In this document: positions 9,711 through 23,900 of the stretch, in pieces
Numbering within the stretch: position 1 is the first letter of the stretch
Layout: each line of letters opens with the position of its first letter
The notes under the pieces: generated by a model
Database searches by the model: none
What the model was told of the DNA's origin: nothing
What the model saw: only the letters and a program-made list of their open reading frames with translations
Translations under genes and position numbers: made by a program
DNA from: Sipunculus nudus
Taxonomy: Eukaryota > Annelida > Sipuncula > Golfingiida > Sipunculidae
DNA: 64,000 bases
NCBI GenBank assembly: GCA_026874595.1
Contig: CM049308.1
Location: forward strand, 18,350,001 to 18,414,000
Direction of reading: 5' to 3'

Positions 9711-12700
9711 GTAAATCATGTATACTCACTCTCTATGAAACCATTTATTTTAATTATCATGTTAGTGTGTTCAGAAAGTGACATTTGGATAAGATTCAGT
9801 GGGGAACTGTTGGTTTCTGTTGTATAATCTTGACTTAAGGAAGAAGTCCGTGTTAATGCAAGATATAGTTTATAGCTGAACATTACAGAAGCTCCACTGT
9901 TGAACACAGATACGAGTTCTTGTTGAACATTACACCTTCTGGCTGTACATCATAGTTACATGTTCCAATTTGATGTCGCACAAAACTGTCATAGATTTCA
10001 GGTGATTACTCTATCCCCAGACAAAGTCCGAGATACTCTATTTTTTAAGCATGATCCAACCGTTGCAGACAAATCTTGTGAAAGCTAAAAAATTCAACAC
10101 AGATTTTTATTAAACTTCACATGTACATAGGTATGTGTGACAGACAAACCCTATCCAAATAGGGTCATCATTTTCACTTGGAGAGTGACCTTGACCTTGA
10201 ATAGGTCCATTTATGTGAAAAAAGCACAAAATCTTAAAGGGGCCCAATCACCTATTTGACCTTTATTCACTTAAGGCAATCCCTTGGGGCTTTTATAAAA
10301 AATAGGCCAGAAAACGTGGATATTACCGTACACAGGCTGCTTGTTTTGTTTATATCAACGTGTTTATAATATATGGGGGGGGGGGTCCGCCAAAATAATA
10401 AAAAAAAAATCATCAAGAGCATCTGGACGCAATTGGCCTTTTGCGACAAGTGACCTTTCTACCTCCGCATATATGCAACCTACCACCTAAGGTTACATGA
10501 TTTTCCCATTTGTCAACATTGCTGTGTTTACAAGCATGCTGTTGATAAACAAGTTTACACAACCTTTACAAAGATCTTAGAAGAACTTTAAACGACCAAA
10601 ATTACCCTTAAATAATTAATATATACAAAGAGGAAGTCAGAAATTATATAAATTCTTTTTCAGAAGGTAGGTGAATGGGCACCTTTAAATATCTGAAGAA
10701 AGGATGCATTGAGTGGTCAAAAATCAATATGGCTGAAAATCCTGGATAGAGTTGTTTTGTACTGGTTGCTATAAAATAGCTAGAAAACCCCTGATAATTT
10801 TCTTCACCGAATTCATTTACCCAATTCGTTCAATATTTTTACAGAAATGAACCCAGAGATAAGGTCTCTCAAGTTTATTCAAAATTTTCCGGTTTGATGT
10901 ATTTTGGCTGAGTTGATTACAGGACTACAAGAGCTACCATCACCAAGTTATATGCATATGTGTTTCACATGAATCTCTTTTTGAAATTGGAGTTTTTGTG
11001 GTGCAACCTGCATCGACCTGTTTTTTTAAGGGGAAAAACTTATTAATTTAGCCACTTTCAGCCAGTACATTAAAATGTTTTATGATGACACTGTCAAACC
11101 AAATTGTTTGATATTCTACAAGAATTATGCTAGGGTCGGTTGTCTCAATTGTATAAGAACATATCTGGTTAATTGATTTATGGCAGAGTCATAGAAAGCT
11201 GAAATTGGCTATGTGGCCAAGTAAGCCTATATCAAACTGAAGTCTGGAATAGTCTTCTTCTTCAAAACTCTTGTGTCAAATTATTGAACATTGCACAAAA
11301 GATTCTTAGGTGGTCTTTGTTCAAATATGCACAAATCTGTTTCGGCTTAAATATTGTACCTTTTTTAATGAAAGGGCAAATCGTTTAACATTGCACGTTA
11401 ATTATTCCTAGCTGGTCTGTGTTCAAATTTTCTCAAATCATTTCTCGGTGAATCATTGGACCATTTTTAATTAAAGGACAAATTCCTCAGCATTGCACAA
11501 AAATGATTCCTAGCTGGTCTTTGTTCAAATTTTCTCAAATAATTTTTAGTTGAATTATTGGACTGTGAGACATTTGGGTTAACAAAGCTAGAGAATGTTT
11601 GTAGTACCGTAATTGTGCGTGTATAAGGCGATGGATTTTGACACAAATGTATTCAGCTAGTCAGGTTATGTTAGATGAGAGCCTCATCGGATATTATGAT
11701 ACCGTTATGGAAACTTAGTCAATGGTGTTTTTATAATGTTGTGTTTCTTTTTATCATTGGATGTGTTGATCAGTAGATAGGTTTGTTTATGGAACTTATT
11801 AAACTACGGTTTGTTGACGGAAGTTTCTGGAGGTCTAGATGCTTCTAGGAGGCTTAGCTGGAAATTTCCATGTAGAGAAGTCTGAAGAACATTCGTTGTC
11901 TAGAACATTCCCGAAGTATTATTGCGGCAAGCATATAAAGAGGCCGGCTCTAAGGCCGCAGGAGGAGTGAGCCAGTCGAGAAGACTTTGCAGCCAGATGT
12001 GCTGTGAGATGTGAATTTGCACCAGACGGGTTTTATTTCAATATCGCGTTAGGACGAATATTGGTCTTTGGAGTAATAATTTAGGCATGGAGGGCGTAAG
12101 AAGTTTTGTGGATTTAGAATTTGTAATGATAGAACCAGTTAACGGCGGGCGATATCCAAAGAACTGTGGTCATTTTAGACTTTTGCGTGAAATTTCCAGG
12201 GAAATATATGTCCGCTACGTGTGTGATGTAACAAATTTTATCGTAAAAATATTTTGGGAAGAGGCGGTCCCCGTCTTATACAAGGGTATAAGATTTTACC
12301 CCCGACGAGTTCAGGGTCGCCAGGGATAATTTACGGCGATGAACATTATTACCTCGGTCGAACTGTCAGCCATAAATATTAGTGAACACGTCCGTACGAT
12401 CGTAATAAACCCTCTATGCTCTGTTTTTATTTGAATTTATCGTTTATACATCAGATTTAGATATGCACATAGTTAAATAATTAAAAAGAAAATTTTGCCC
12501 TTGTCGCATTGATGCAGGGATATTAACGAAAACGATTAATAAAAGCCCTATATACAGTATAGCCTGTGATTTTCCGCAATCGGAATCGCGGAACCGACAG
12601 ACTGAAACGTAATTCCAAATCCTGAATATGTTTATATGTATTTTTTGCCAAAAATATTTTGACAATTCACTTGAAACGTGGTTGCAATGGTATAACAGTC

Positions 12701-15700
12701 CGATGCCACTGACAGCGTGCTCGTCTCACCAATGTTCATAAGGTCCAAGCTGGCTTTATGTGTATGTTACATAGCGCTCGCACAAGGAATACTGGGAACA
12801 TGGCTATATGCAATCCATTAGTATGTAATATGCGTATTAAAGCAATGTTGTTTTTTCACAGGTGCCGTATTTACCGCGTTAAATGGTCATGTGTTTAGTG
12901 AATGCTGACGCTGTCAGCTGGCTTGCAAACATACACGGAGACTCGCACATGGCACTTCGATTAAAGAACACCCAGTAGCGCGTAATAATTATAAATATTA
13001 TTATATTACATAACTTATATGTTCTATTCAGGTGACCCTAAATGTAATGTTTGATAGGCTTGTAGTATTGGACTGCATCATGAAATTAATACATCATAAA
13101 AGGTCAACAAAGTTTAGGAAGGGACCGTGTTTCAGCGGGACATAAATATGACGCATTTCGTCACAATTTTGAAATTTAACTTTGTAACATACACCCTCTT
13201 GTAAAATAATCTATAAAATAGTAACCTAATGAAAACTCATATATCACGACAGTTCTGTTGGGTCGTAACCTAAGTACATATTTTCCTTCCACACACTGGA
13301 ACAACGAAATCAATTTGAACCTAACCGACTAATATGATATATTTTGTAGGAAAATTTGGTGACTATGACATGTTGTGGACAAGACAGAATATATCATTTT
13401 TGACCGTTTAAGATTAACACGGGATTATAATTGAAGAAGCCTGGTTATGTAGAGCATCATGGTAGCCTTGACTTCGTGTGATTCACCTGTTAACCTGGAG
13501 CCAGTTGTAGATGTGGATATGCAGCAAGTTTCTGGGGTGATCTCCCACAAATTATCCATAAGACTAACATTTCATTGAAATAAATTAATTTTTTTTAAGA
13601 GTAAGGTGTCAATGCCCTGTTACAAAGACACCCTTGACATGCTAATTCATAGTGGGTGCCACCGTCGCCGAAAATAATTTTTTTACCCAAATTTGGGCCT
13701 CAAAATTGGTCCTTGTCTCATATACGACGTCGCCTTATACACGCACAAATATAGATATAGGTTTGAAGCTTTGTGGGTATAAAAGCAAAGCTGTACACGC
13801 ATGATAAATAATTGCATGGTGTCCATATCTGTTATGCATCGTGTAGTTGTTCAGATAGTGGTTTGGGTCAGTTCACATTTAATCAGGTCCTTTATAATAT
13901 TTTTTTCAAGCATCACTTAGCCTCAACCTAAGGATATGCATGAGTCTTTCTTGGGACCCTTCCTGACCTATCAGTGTTCTAGTTAAAAATATGTTAAGGC
14001 TCTTTTTACTGGATTATGCACCAGCAAGAAAGGAATGGATACAATCTGTTCTGACATCTGATCTATCTAATTAAGAGTTGGACTAATCCTTACCAAGTCA
14101 TTTCTACCCCCCACTTCGTACTTCAATTCTTTACATGCAAAAAAATAGCTCAGTTCCATTATTATAAGCCAATCTGGGAAGTTGAATGTCATGAATCTGA
14201 GGGTTACTTGGCTTGCATGTTATCCATTTTTTTTTATGGATTTGATGTTTTTACAGATCATGATCTCACCGCCCAACTGCATTCAGAGAAATTGAGACCA
14301 CCTACATCACTTCCACCACCACCGCCACCACCGCCGCCACCTACTGGCTCTCCTGAGTAAGTTAGAAATAATTTCGAACTTAAGAAACTGGTTCATAAAT
14401 CATGTGAAATAAACTCCTACTAGGTTAAGCTCAGCTGACTACAAGTCCTTTGTCAGTTCAACTGTCTGACCGTTAGACCGGCAAATTTTGAAACCATTAG
14501 ACCTACGATCTGAAATTCGGTGAATTGTTTGATGATTCCGAGGTCTCCTACCAAACTGACAAACTTGATCAGTGTGACTTCTTTTCCGCAAGAAATCAAT
14601 TTTCCATCAATAACCTTTCTTAGCACTTCAGGGCTACTTAATATCATAACCTTTTATCTATTTTTTTTCATATTTGGCATACATATTTATCTATATATTT
14701 CCTATGAAATAAGGTCAATTATATGTGATTTGTTTAAGTTAATACACTTTGTAAAAAATCAAGCAAAAATCAGTCTCAGAAATGAAAGGAGCTATCATCA
14801 CCAAGTTTTGTGCAATTGTAGGTCAAATGACTCATATTTGAAATAGAAGTTTTTGTGGCGCCACCAACATCGGCAAAAGCCTCTTTCCGCTTAAAAAAGA
14901 TTAATGATGAAACTGTCAAGCTGAATGGTTTAATATTTCACATGAATTATCTGAGGGTAGGGTTTTCTCAACTGTATATGAATAGATTGAGTTAATTGAT
15001 TTCTAGTAGAGTTATAGAAAGCTGAAGTTGGTCTTCTGCCATGAGCAAGCCTATTTCAAACTGATGGCTGCAACAGTCTTCCTCTGCAAAACTGCTGGTT
15101 CAACTTATGTAACATTGCACAAAAATGATTGTCAGGTTGCCTTGTTCAAGTTTATTTAAATATTTTTGGCAGAATTATTGGACCTTAACAATAAAAGGAC
15201 TGTAAGATGCTTTGGTAAACAAAGGTAGCAGACTGATTGTATCAACCAACTGAGCTGTTTGGGTAGATAACCAGAGCTGTACAGGCAACATAAATAATCG
15301 GTGTTCATATCCAGCTAATGTTAGATTAATCCATTAATAAAATATATCTGTATTCTGATTTCGCTTTCAATAGGCATCTGTTAATATTCTTAACATTTTG
15401 ATCTTATGAATATGCAGCTTGAAAAAGCATTGTAGCCAAAGTCTTTTAGTATGTGTAATCAGATTTAGCAACATGCCAAAATTTTGTCTCTATATATAAA
15501 TAACTTTGCAGACTATCAACCATTTCAGATTTGAAAGCGCTTCTCTATAGGCCTACTACCTATATCGTAAGCGCTGTTTGTTCTGACCTCATATCCTGAA
15601 TCTCTACACCAAAGGGGAGCAATGTGTTTTGGTCCAATCAGATGAGACCCTATGCTGTAAGACAATACGAATTAACAGCCAAGTGAGGAATACACGGAGC

Positions 15701-17871
15701 CAATGTTGTTCATTTCGTTTTGAGTGACAGCTCATCGCCCCAGCAACCGTTTAAACAAGCCACAGTCTCAGAGAGAATGTCCCCACACGTGGTTTCTTTG
15801 CGGGGCCTAATGCCTGTCGAGTGTTTGTTGACTGGCACAGGCTCAGAGAGAATGTCCCCACACGTGGTTTCTTTGCGGGGCCTAATGCCTGTCGAGTGTT
15901 CAGCAGACAGGCCTCACCTGGTGTTTAAGTGCACCATAAACGGTCAAAGTAGGCAGCGGAAAAATCAGTAGCTTCTTTAGAAGCGCAAGATTTCCGCTGC
16001 CTCGGGAGCGTACAGATTTGGCAACAGGCCAAGTTTCAGTCTGGATCTATTTATAGCTTTGGCAGTCTACCTAGAGCATCAGGTTAAGAGTATTTTGCAA
16101 CAGATAAAGAGTTTACTTAGTGTAGCCAGGTACAGGTCAAGAGTTCACTGAGTGCAGTAACTTGCAATTTGCGTCTCTTGACTACGGGAACTCCCTGCTT
16201 ACTCTGAGCTTGGTCAGCCAAGTGCACCTGACTCAGGAGAAGTTTGATGTAACGGCCTGAAATATTGGCCTGTCTGTGCATCTTTGATTTTTTTTTTTTC
16301 CTGCAAAAGACTGATGTTGCCACCTACAGTAATTTTTGCACAGTGCATGTCTCTGCTTATGGTCAAGCAAACGTTATTTAAATCTCACTGTGTTATCATA
16401 TAATACAATTGCCAATGTAAAATATTAATATTGATTTTTTTATAGATATCAAATTGAACCCAGCTCATGGTGGAAAATCATTTTTTTATTCATTTTTCCA
16501 CAAAAAAAACATAACGTTGATTTATTTGTTCAAAAACTGTTGGCACATATATTATTGAAACATCAACTCGGAAGAGACGTCACACACAGGAAAATCCCCT
16601 GTGTCTGAAAATTCTAGATCTCATCAAAGCTTAACCGTATTTCTGACACTGTCGGCTCTAAATTTTCAGGGAAGAATAATATTTCTTATTTTGCCTGTGA
16701 CGTCACACTTTACGAACTTTGGGAACTAATGAAGCCATAGTCTGCAATATTTATAATGATCATGATGCCTTGTCCACAATTATGCTGACTGCTGTCTGGC
16801 AACCTTAGGATACTAAGCTGTTATGGACCTTCAGTCAGCATGTGGTGACTGGATTTTGTGTTATTATTCATAAAATGAAAATAAAAAATGCATGTATATA
16901 AATAAAATATATAAACATGAGTTTTTGCATGAGTTTTTAATACCACATCATTGCAACGTGACAGTACTGAGTATTATAAGTAAAAATGAATGGACGGATT
17001 TCTTTCATATTTTGCATATACATAGATATGGGTTATGGAATGAGGCATATTTAAATTTGGGTCATGACTTTACTATGAGAGTGGCCTTGACCTTGAATAT
17101 TTCTTTATTTGGTGAAAATCACACAAAACCTAAATATCTGAATAAGGGATGCATGAATTGGTCCAACAGACAAATTGACAGTAGATTCTAAATGGCTTTG
17201 TCTTCTGCGGGAGACAGGTGGCGCTACCTTTTGTCCTTTACTTGTTTTCTCCTTTAATCCCCCCCCCCCTTCTTTGCCACTTGGCAGTAATGTGAGCATT
17301 ATAAGTCCAAAACTAACGGCCAGATTTCTTTCATATTATGCATTTATATAGATATGGGTTATTGGATGAGGTATATTTAAATTGGAGTCATGACCTTTGC
17401 TATGAGAATTTTCTTGACCTAGAATATTCCCATATCCTATTTATCTATCTAAAATTTAAAATGAAAGATGTCAGATAATAACTTGTTGAAAGAGTGCGAA
17501 AACCTTTGATCTTGACCTTCACCTTCAAGGTCAAATCTGCCGATATGTAGTATATTTGTGAACCTCATAGCTTTTGAAGTATCCTATCTTTCTTTTTCAA
17601 ATGTAACACAGTCTGATTTCACCAGATCTCAGACATGTTCGCAGACTGGTAACCAACAGCATGGTCTTCTTGGTCAAATCTGCAAATATATAGGAATTTT
17701 GTTTACCCTCTAACTCTTGAAGTACTGGTTCTATTTCCTGCAAATATTTTCATTAATATCCCTATATTATACACAGTGTTGTCAATTTTTCTTCCAGGGT
17801 GGGGGATGACTTTGTATATTTAAATACACACACACATATATACCTTTTTCAGCGTCTCTGAGTGACATATT

Positions 17872-17908
<37 letters not shown>

Positions 17909-20900
17909 TTAATCATATATCAAATAATTATAATGTTGTAATAGAAAATAAGTGATTTTAAATTGGTTTTTCAAAGCAAGCTTTAGATATAATTTTTTTA
18001 TAAATGGATCCAAAGTCTTTAATTCTATTTAAGAAAAAAAGTGGGGGGTATATATATTCCCCCATCCCCACCTAGATTGACGCCCCTGATTATACGCTTC
18101 ATTATTCTGTAAAATATACATTGGGAGGTCAAAAGTTAAAATGACCTTCCCTCCATGGGCAAAATATTTAAGTCAAACCAATGTCCATTTAAGGGTGATT
18201 CAAAATGTGTAAAATTCTGGGCTTATATTATGGACCTGGATTTAAATTGGCATTCAGTCTGAAAGATATTCCATTGAAAACCCACTGAGTATAATTTTTT
18301 AACAGAGATAGGGATATTATTGGATGGCTCGTTGTTACCCTTATACCATTTGTTTTTAACTTCTTTTTGTTTTTCTCCTGTTTTTATGGTAATGTTCTCT
18401 TGGCCTAAACACCAGGGTGGTTACAGAGCAAACAACTGTAATCAGAAAAAAAGTAGACAGTGGGTCACCTTAGAGCCCCCCCCCCCCCTTAGACGCAAAT
18501 TTTTAATTAGTTTTTCTGTTAGTCAGGAAAATTAGCTATCATCTGCATGTTTTCATTTTATTGGTAGTGGAAGTAAGCACCAGAGCCGTTCCATTGCAAA
18601 GCATAAGCGAAAGCCAAGAATTTAAGAAAATCTCATATATTTATGAATAAAATCCATATAGCCATAATCCATGTAAGTAGAAATGAGTATTTAAAGCTTT
18701 CCAGGTGATTTAAATTATGAGTTGGTTGATATAAGGCACTGATCATGAACTATTAGCGTCGTTGCAATAGCAACAGTGTAATAGGGAACCGTTAGTATTT
18801 GAAAACCCGTGGTTTCCTTGTAACTAACACCATCAAAGTAAAATATATGAGTTTATATAAATATGTTTTGAGCTCTCTTGGTTATGCCAAATATGATATG
18901 GTTAAGTTAAGGTCACATTCATGCAAAATCAGGGTCGTTGCTATGACAAGCTTATGGCAGAAATCACCATAGACATGATAGCCGGACAACATATTGGTAG
19001 ACCATATAGCTTCTGGACCTCATTCCCCTTTAGGTAGTAATTGAAATAACATTTTCTAGTGAGCCATCAACTTCAGCAATAACATATTTCATGCTGTCTG
19101 ATCAAGTCCAATAAAAATCCAGGTAAATTAAAGCCGCAGTCATGCAAATTCATAACCGTTGCTTTGACAACTTTATGGTAGAAAAGCATCACAGACAGAG
19201 ATGAAAGAGAGGATAGATCAATAAGGATGGGTAAAAAGCCAAAGCTAAATAGGAAACTAAAAGCATACCGTGTATATGGTAAAAGGGAAAAAGCCGTTAT
19301 TTTTTTGAAAGGATAATCGTTTGGTCCTGCATTATTAGCTACCCTAAACAAATCAAGGTATAACTTTCCTAAACACTTTGACTTGGTTTTGTATCATCAT
19401 CATATATTCATCAACTCTGTTCATTAAACAGGGCGCTGTCTTGCTAACTACATTGAATGTGCATGACCAAAAGCTCAGATTTGGAAAACAGTTACACTGG
19501 AGATCTGGTTGAGACAAGGCAAGAAGGAAAAAACAATTGATGATTTTGCATTCCAGGAAACTAAGAAACCTCATCCACAAAAAAATGGGGAAGTGTTGCT
19601 AATACATATCTGATTTAATCTTGTACCAGCTTTTTTTTTAGATTACATGATCAATTAATATTATGGATATATCAGGTTTAAAGTAATAAAATATTAAGTG
19701 TAATGCACTTTTTACGTTTTACATTATATAAAAAAATAACTTAATGCATGTATTATGAAAAAATTGTAGATAAAGATATCAATATATAAATAAACTACAG
19801 TATCACCACAAAAAGAAGTAGTATGTATATAACTTAATAATACAGGTGCTTGAGTTTATAAAGGTGCCTGTGGTATGAGTTTAATGCAGTGTCGGCTGTG
19901 CAAGGTCCAGAATGTGAAAAACGTTCTAGGCACTCGACATTGTCTCAAGAATACCCCCAAACTGACAATTGACACAAATATTGATACCTCATCAACCTCT
20001 GAAAGTGTCCTTCCCTGTTGACGGAGTCTTAACAAGTAAATTGTGATAGCTGAGGATCCAGACTAACTGGAAAACATTTACAGCCTAAACAGGGGGGGGG
20101 GGGGGTCCATACTGATCAAGAGCAAGACAGTTTGTTCTTTTGTTGGATTGGTTTAAGTCTATCAAGTCTAAGTTGATTTTCTGCTGTTACATTGGTTTTG
20201 TATGACTCTGACTTTTAATGACTTAGATTTTGTCTGTACTTGACCAGACAGCTTCAGATGTGGATACGTTGACACGTATATTATATTTTTATTTTGTTTA
20301 ATAACAAATATAGGTATTTTTTCAATTTTAAAAATTTGCGTTAGTGTGTTGTCGGGGTAACATGTCAGAACCACGTGTAGATCAGTTTCTATTACTGCAT
20401 GAAAAGGAGGGACCTAGAGGCTATATGGTCTACCCCTATTTCGTAAGTATATCGTGTCTGTGATGATTTTCTACCATTACACTGTCATTGCAACGTTTAG
20501 GAATTTGCATAACTGGGACTAAATGACCTAGACTTTGATTGTACTTGATCAGATAGCATCAAATATGTATCCTTTTAGACATATATCATGTTTCTGTTTT
20601 GTTTAGTGAAAAGGAAATGACTTTTTTAATCATAAAATTTTTTTATTACTATGTTGCCATGGTATCAGGTCTGATGGTCAAAACCACCCCAGATCAATGG
20701 CAAACAAGCAAATTCCAATTTCTTGGCTAACTGGAAAACGTGGTTATAATTAATGCCTAAAGGGGAGGAGGTCCTTGCTGGCCCACAAGGATAATAAGGA
20801 CTACCAATATTCTATATATGTCTATCATGTCTCTGATGACCATGTCTATGTAACCATAGCAACGGCTATGATTTTACATGAAAGTGACTTTAAATGTACC

Positions 20901-23900
20901 TTATCATTTTGGCGATGAACCACACAACTATAAGCATATATAAATAGACAAATAGATTGTACTTTTATGTTGTTAATAACATTTCAACTACATTTTCTCA
21001 AATAGTAATGTTTAAAATTGCGATGTTGCCATTGCAAGGACTCTAATTTCTCATCACCATTACCTTATATGAACCAAATCTTGATTTAAGTTAACTGGGC
21101 ATCTTTAAATACACATTTTTACTAACTTTGATTATGCTTCTATGGTGTTTAGTTAGAAATATCTGGGTTATCTTAAATTCCTGATTTTCGCTAATGCGTT
21201 ACCATGGCAACGCACGGCTCTAGTGCTTACACCCACCACAATTAAATGGCAAACATACAGATTATGATAAATGCATGACCACACAATTATTGTCTAAGGG
21301 TTGGTGGGGTGGTCTCAATATTTTGACCCATGTTACGAAGACAAATTTTTCAGGGGAAAATACTCGGCCGATCCGGGAGTCGAACCCATGTTGGTGGCGC
21401 ACAAGTCCGGCGTACCAACCGCTCTGCTAGTAAAGCAAGCTTCCCTAGCGAGACAGTTCGGTCAGCTTTTATGTCACCACGTAATACCCACGGTCTAAAG
21501 AGTGTGTGGTATCGCATTGTGCATCAACCCCACATTTTAAACATGCAACACCCGTTCTCATTGGCCTGTTTACTCCGACACATCTGCTCTCGTTGGTCCG
21601 ATTTTTTGCCCCTGTGCCAGAACTGGTGAAATCAGACCAACGAGAGCGAGTGTCGCATGTTTTAAATTTGGAGTTGATGCACAATGGTGATATCACACTC
21701 TCTTTGCTCTGTGCCCACCTTAGTGTTCATAACCATAGATCCTTGCTATACAATGCAGCGGTTAAAATAAAAAGAATGACTGCAGTTTATAACCGCTGCG
21801 TGAGGAACATAGCTCATTGTAAGCATGTTATATACTCAAGAAAGCACTAATTTGTGTGTTCTCTTTAAGACCATTAAAAGACGTGATATCAAAGAACAAG
21901 AAGTCCAGGTCACCATCACCAGACAAACCATCAGGTAAACAGTTAATTTACATGATCTTGTATCATCTGATATTCTGAAGTTGTAAGACTTTCCTGAGAT
22001 GTGTTATTATTTTATACTTCTTCTTTTATATATGTTTAAAACTCCAGAATAGATGTTAGGCATACTATGGTCTAAGCACTCTTTATATTTAGTATATACG
22101 CACTTAAAATCACCAATACTGTCAATTAATATTAGCGTAAGTAATATTATTGAAAAACAAAAACAAAAAAAGATGGATTTCTTTAACATTTTCCTTGTCG
22201 GAGGAAAACGCTTATTATACCTAGGCACCAACTTTCAATCTTCACTCACAGTTTTACAAAGGTTACAATCCAAGTCTGAGTTAAATGTCGTTTAATAAAT
22301 GACTAAATATGAATAAGACAGAGGAAGCACCTTGTTAGCGACACATTTTGTAGTTTTATCATAAAGACATGTATATATGGAAATAGTGTTTGAAACATAA
22401 ACAGAAGGACGGGAGGCAAATACCAACAAACACCAAAAAGAGCCCCCCCCCCCCCCCCCGCACCAAATACAGAATCTCTACCTATAGGTTGGCTCCAGTA
22501 AAATTCAGATCCCAAATATTGACTATATTGGATATGTAATATAAAGCTCCAAAGTTCCAGCAAATCAAAACAAGTCTCAACTTTGTGGTCTACAGTCAAA
22601 TAAGAAAACCAAAATGTGTAAATATCATATTTCATTTCTGTACAGAGACTCAAAATTAATAAATGAAAAATATAAATGATATACTCAGTAATAACCGACT
22701 TCTAGTCAAATGCAGAAGTTGAACCATCCATACTTAAGTAATCTCCTGCTAAACCAGCCCTTTGAGGGCTGTTGTATAAGAGCAATTTACCAAAATCAGT
22801 AAAGGTGAATTCAGCCTTATCGGTGGAGTTGTAAAGTCCAGAGTCTGATAACAGAAATTTAGTTCAGTCTACAAGCATGAATCTTTGGTCTAGAGTTGGG
22901 TATGCAACTTACAGCATCACACAAATATATTTGAATGCATAAAAGTCGGCTAGATAATTGGCAGAACATGTTACCACGGCTGGTGGTATATCGCGAATAA
23001 GGGAATTTTATAGACTTCATATGCTGTTTGATGCTTTTTGTTTGCTACTATTTTTTTCCAGATTTTGGATAGATGTTCTGCTGATTTATACAAACCACTG
23101 TGTATTTTAATTCTTAACCCAATATTTTGAAATATAGAGGGTAAGGTAATTTGAACTTATCTATGTGGTGTTAATTACTACTAATTTAACACGAGGTATA
23201 TATTGTGCAAAAGATAAAAGTTAATAGTCTATATACCACGAGCAGTCATTTAATAGAGCAAAGTGGTTAATTTGACATTTTCAGCTATCGTCACTGATCA
23301 TCCTGCGTGAAGCTTTTAAGGGAGTTTTGATTCTTTTGACCTAAGTGGGAGCTTCTAGGGCTACATGCAAACTCAGGGTGCGACTGTAAACAGACATGCA
23401 CGCTTAAAATTGGAATCAGCTGTACCATCTTTGCTCACTGGGTACTATATTTACTAGCTAATGTTCTATTTTTTTTTTGTTCTCAGACCTCAGTGAACAT
23501 TACATGGAAGAAATGAAGGAGAAATTACGTGAACGTAATCAGCACCAGCACAGAAGGTAATGTTCGTGGCAAGATGCAGAGATAAAAACTTGATCCATGA
23601 CAGAACATTGAACAAGCAAATATTTTTTTTTTAAAGTGGAGGACTCAGGGCCAAACATATGGAGAGTTTCTATTAAAATTCCATGTGCCTGTTTTTAATT
23701 TTTACAGTCCGGGTACTTTGAAAACCTGTTGAAAACCTGAGATTTACAAGAGAAAGTCTGGAAACCAAGTAACATCAATACCAGGTTTGCCATATGTATG
23801 GTAAATAATACTTCTTCTAGAAAATAAACTAGATAACTCTCAGAATAGGTGATCATGTAGAGGTTCTATGTCACTAGTTGGGCTCTGTGATAACACAACC

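Larger units (their letters stand above)
11614..13747. mobile_element. DNA-transposon-like element with perfect 18-bp inverted ends
   Basis: The left end TGTGCGTGTATAAGGCGA (11,614-11,631) is repeated in inverted form with no mismatch at 13,730-13,747. The trinucleotide AAT flanks both sides (11,611-11,613 and 13,748-13,750), a possible 3-bp target duplication. It sits inside copy 1 of an intronic repeat whose two halves continue on either side, so the insertion is supported. No transposase motif is seen in its 2.1 kb. The interior instead holds heat-shock elements, a TATA box and a short open frame. The 3-bp duplication would fit PIF/Harbinger-like elements, but the family is uncertain. Confidence 0.75.

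Noticed and set aside
21360-21450. Functional tRNA gene
   Set aside because: A and B boxes are present, but no complete acceptor and anticodon stems could be paired; better as a SINE or pseudogene.
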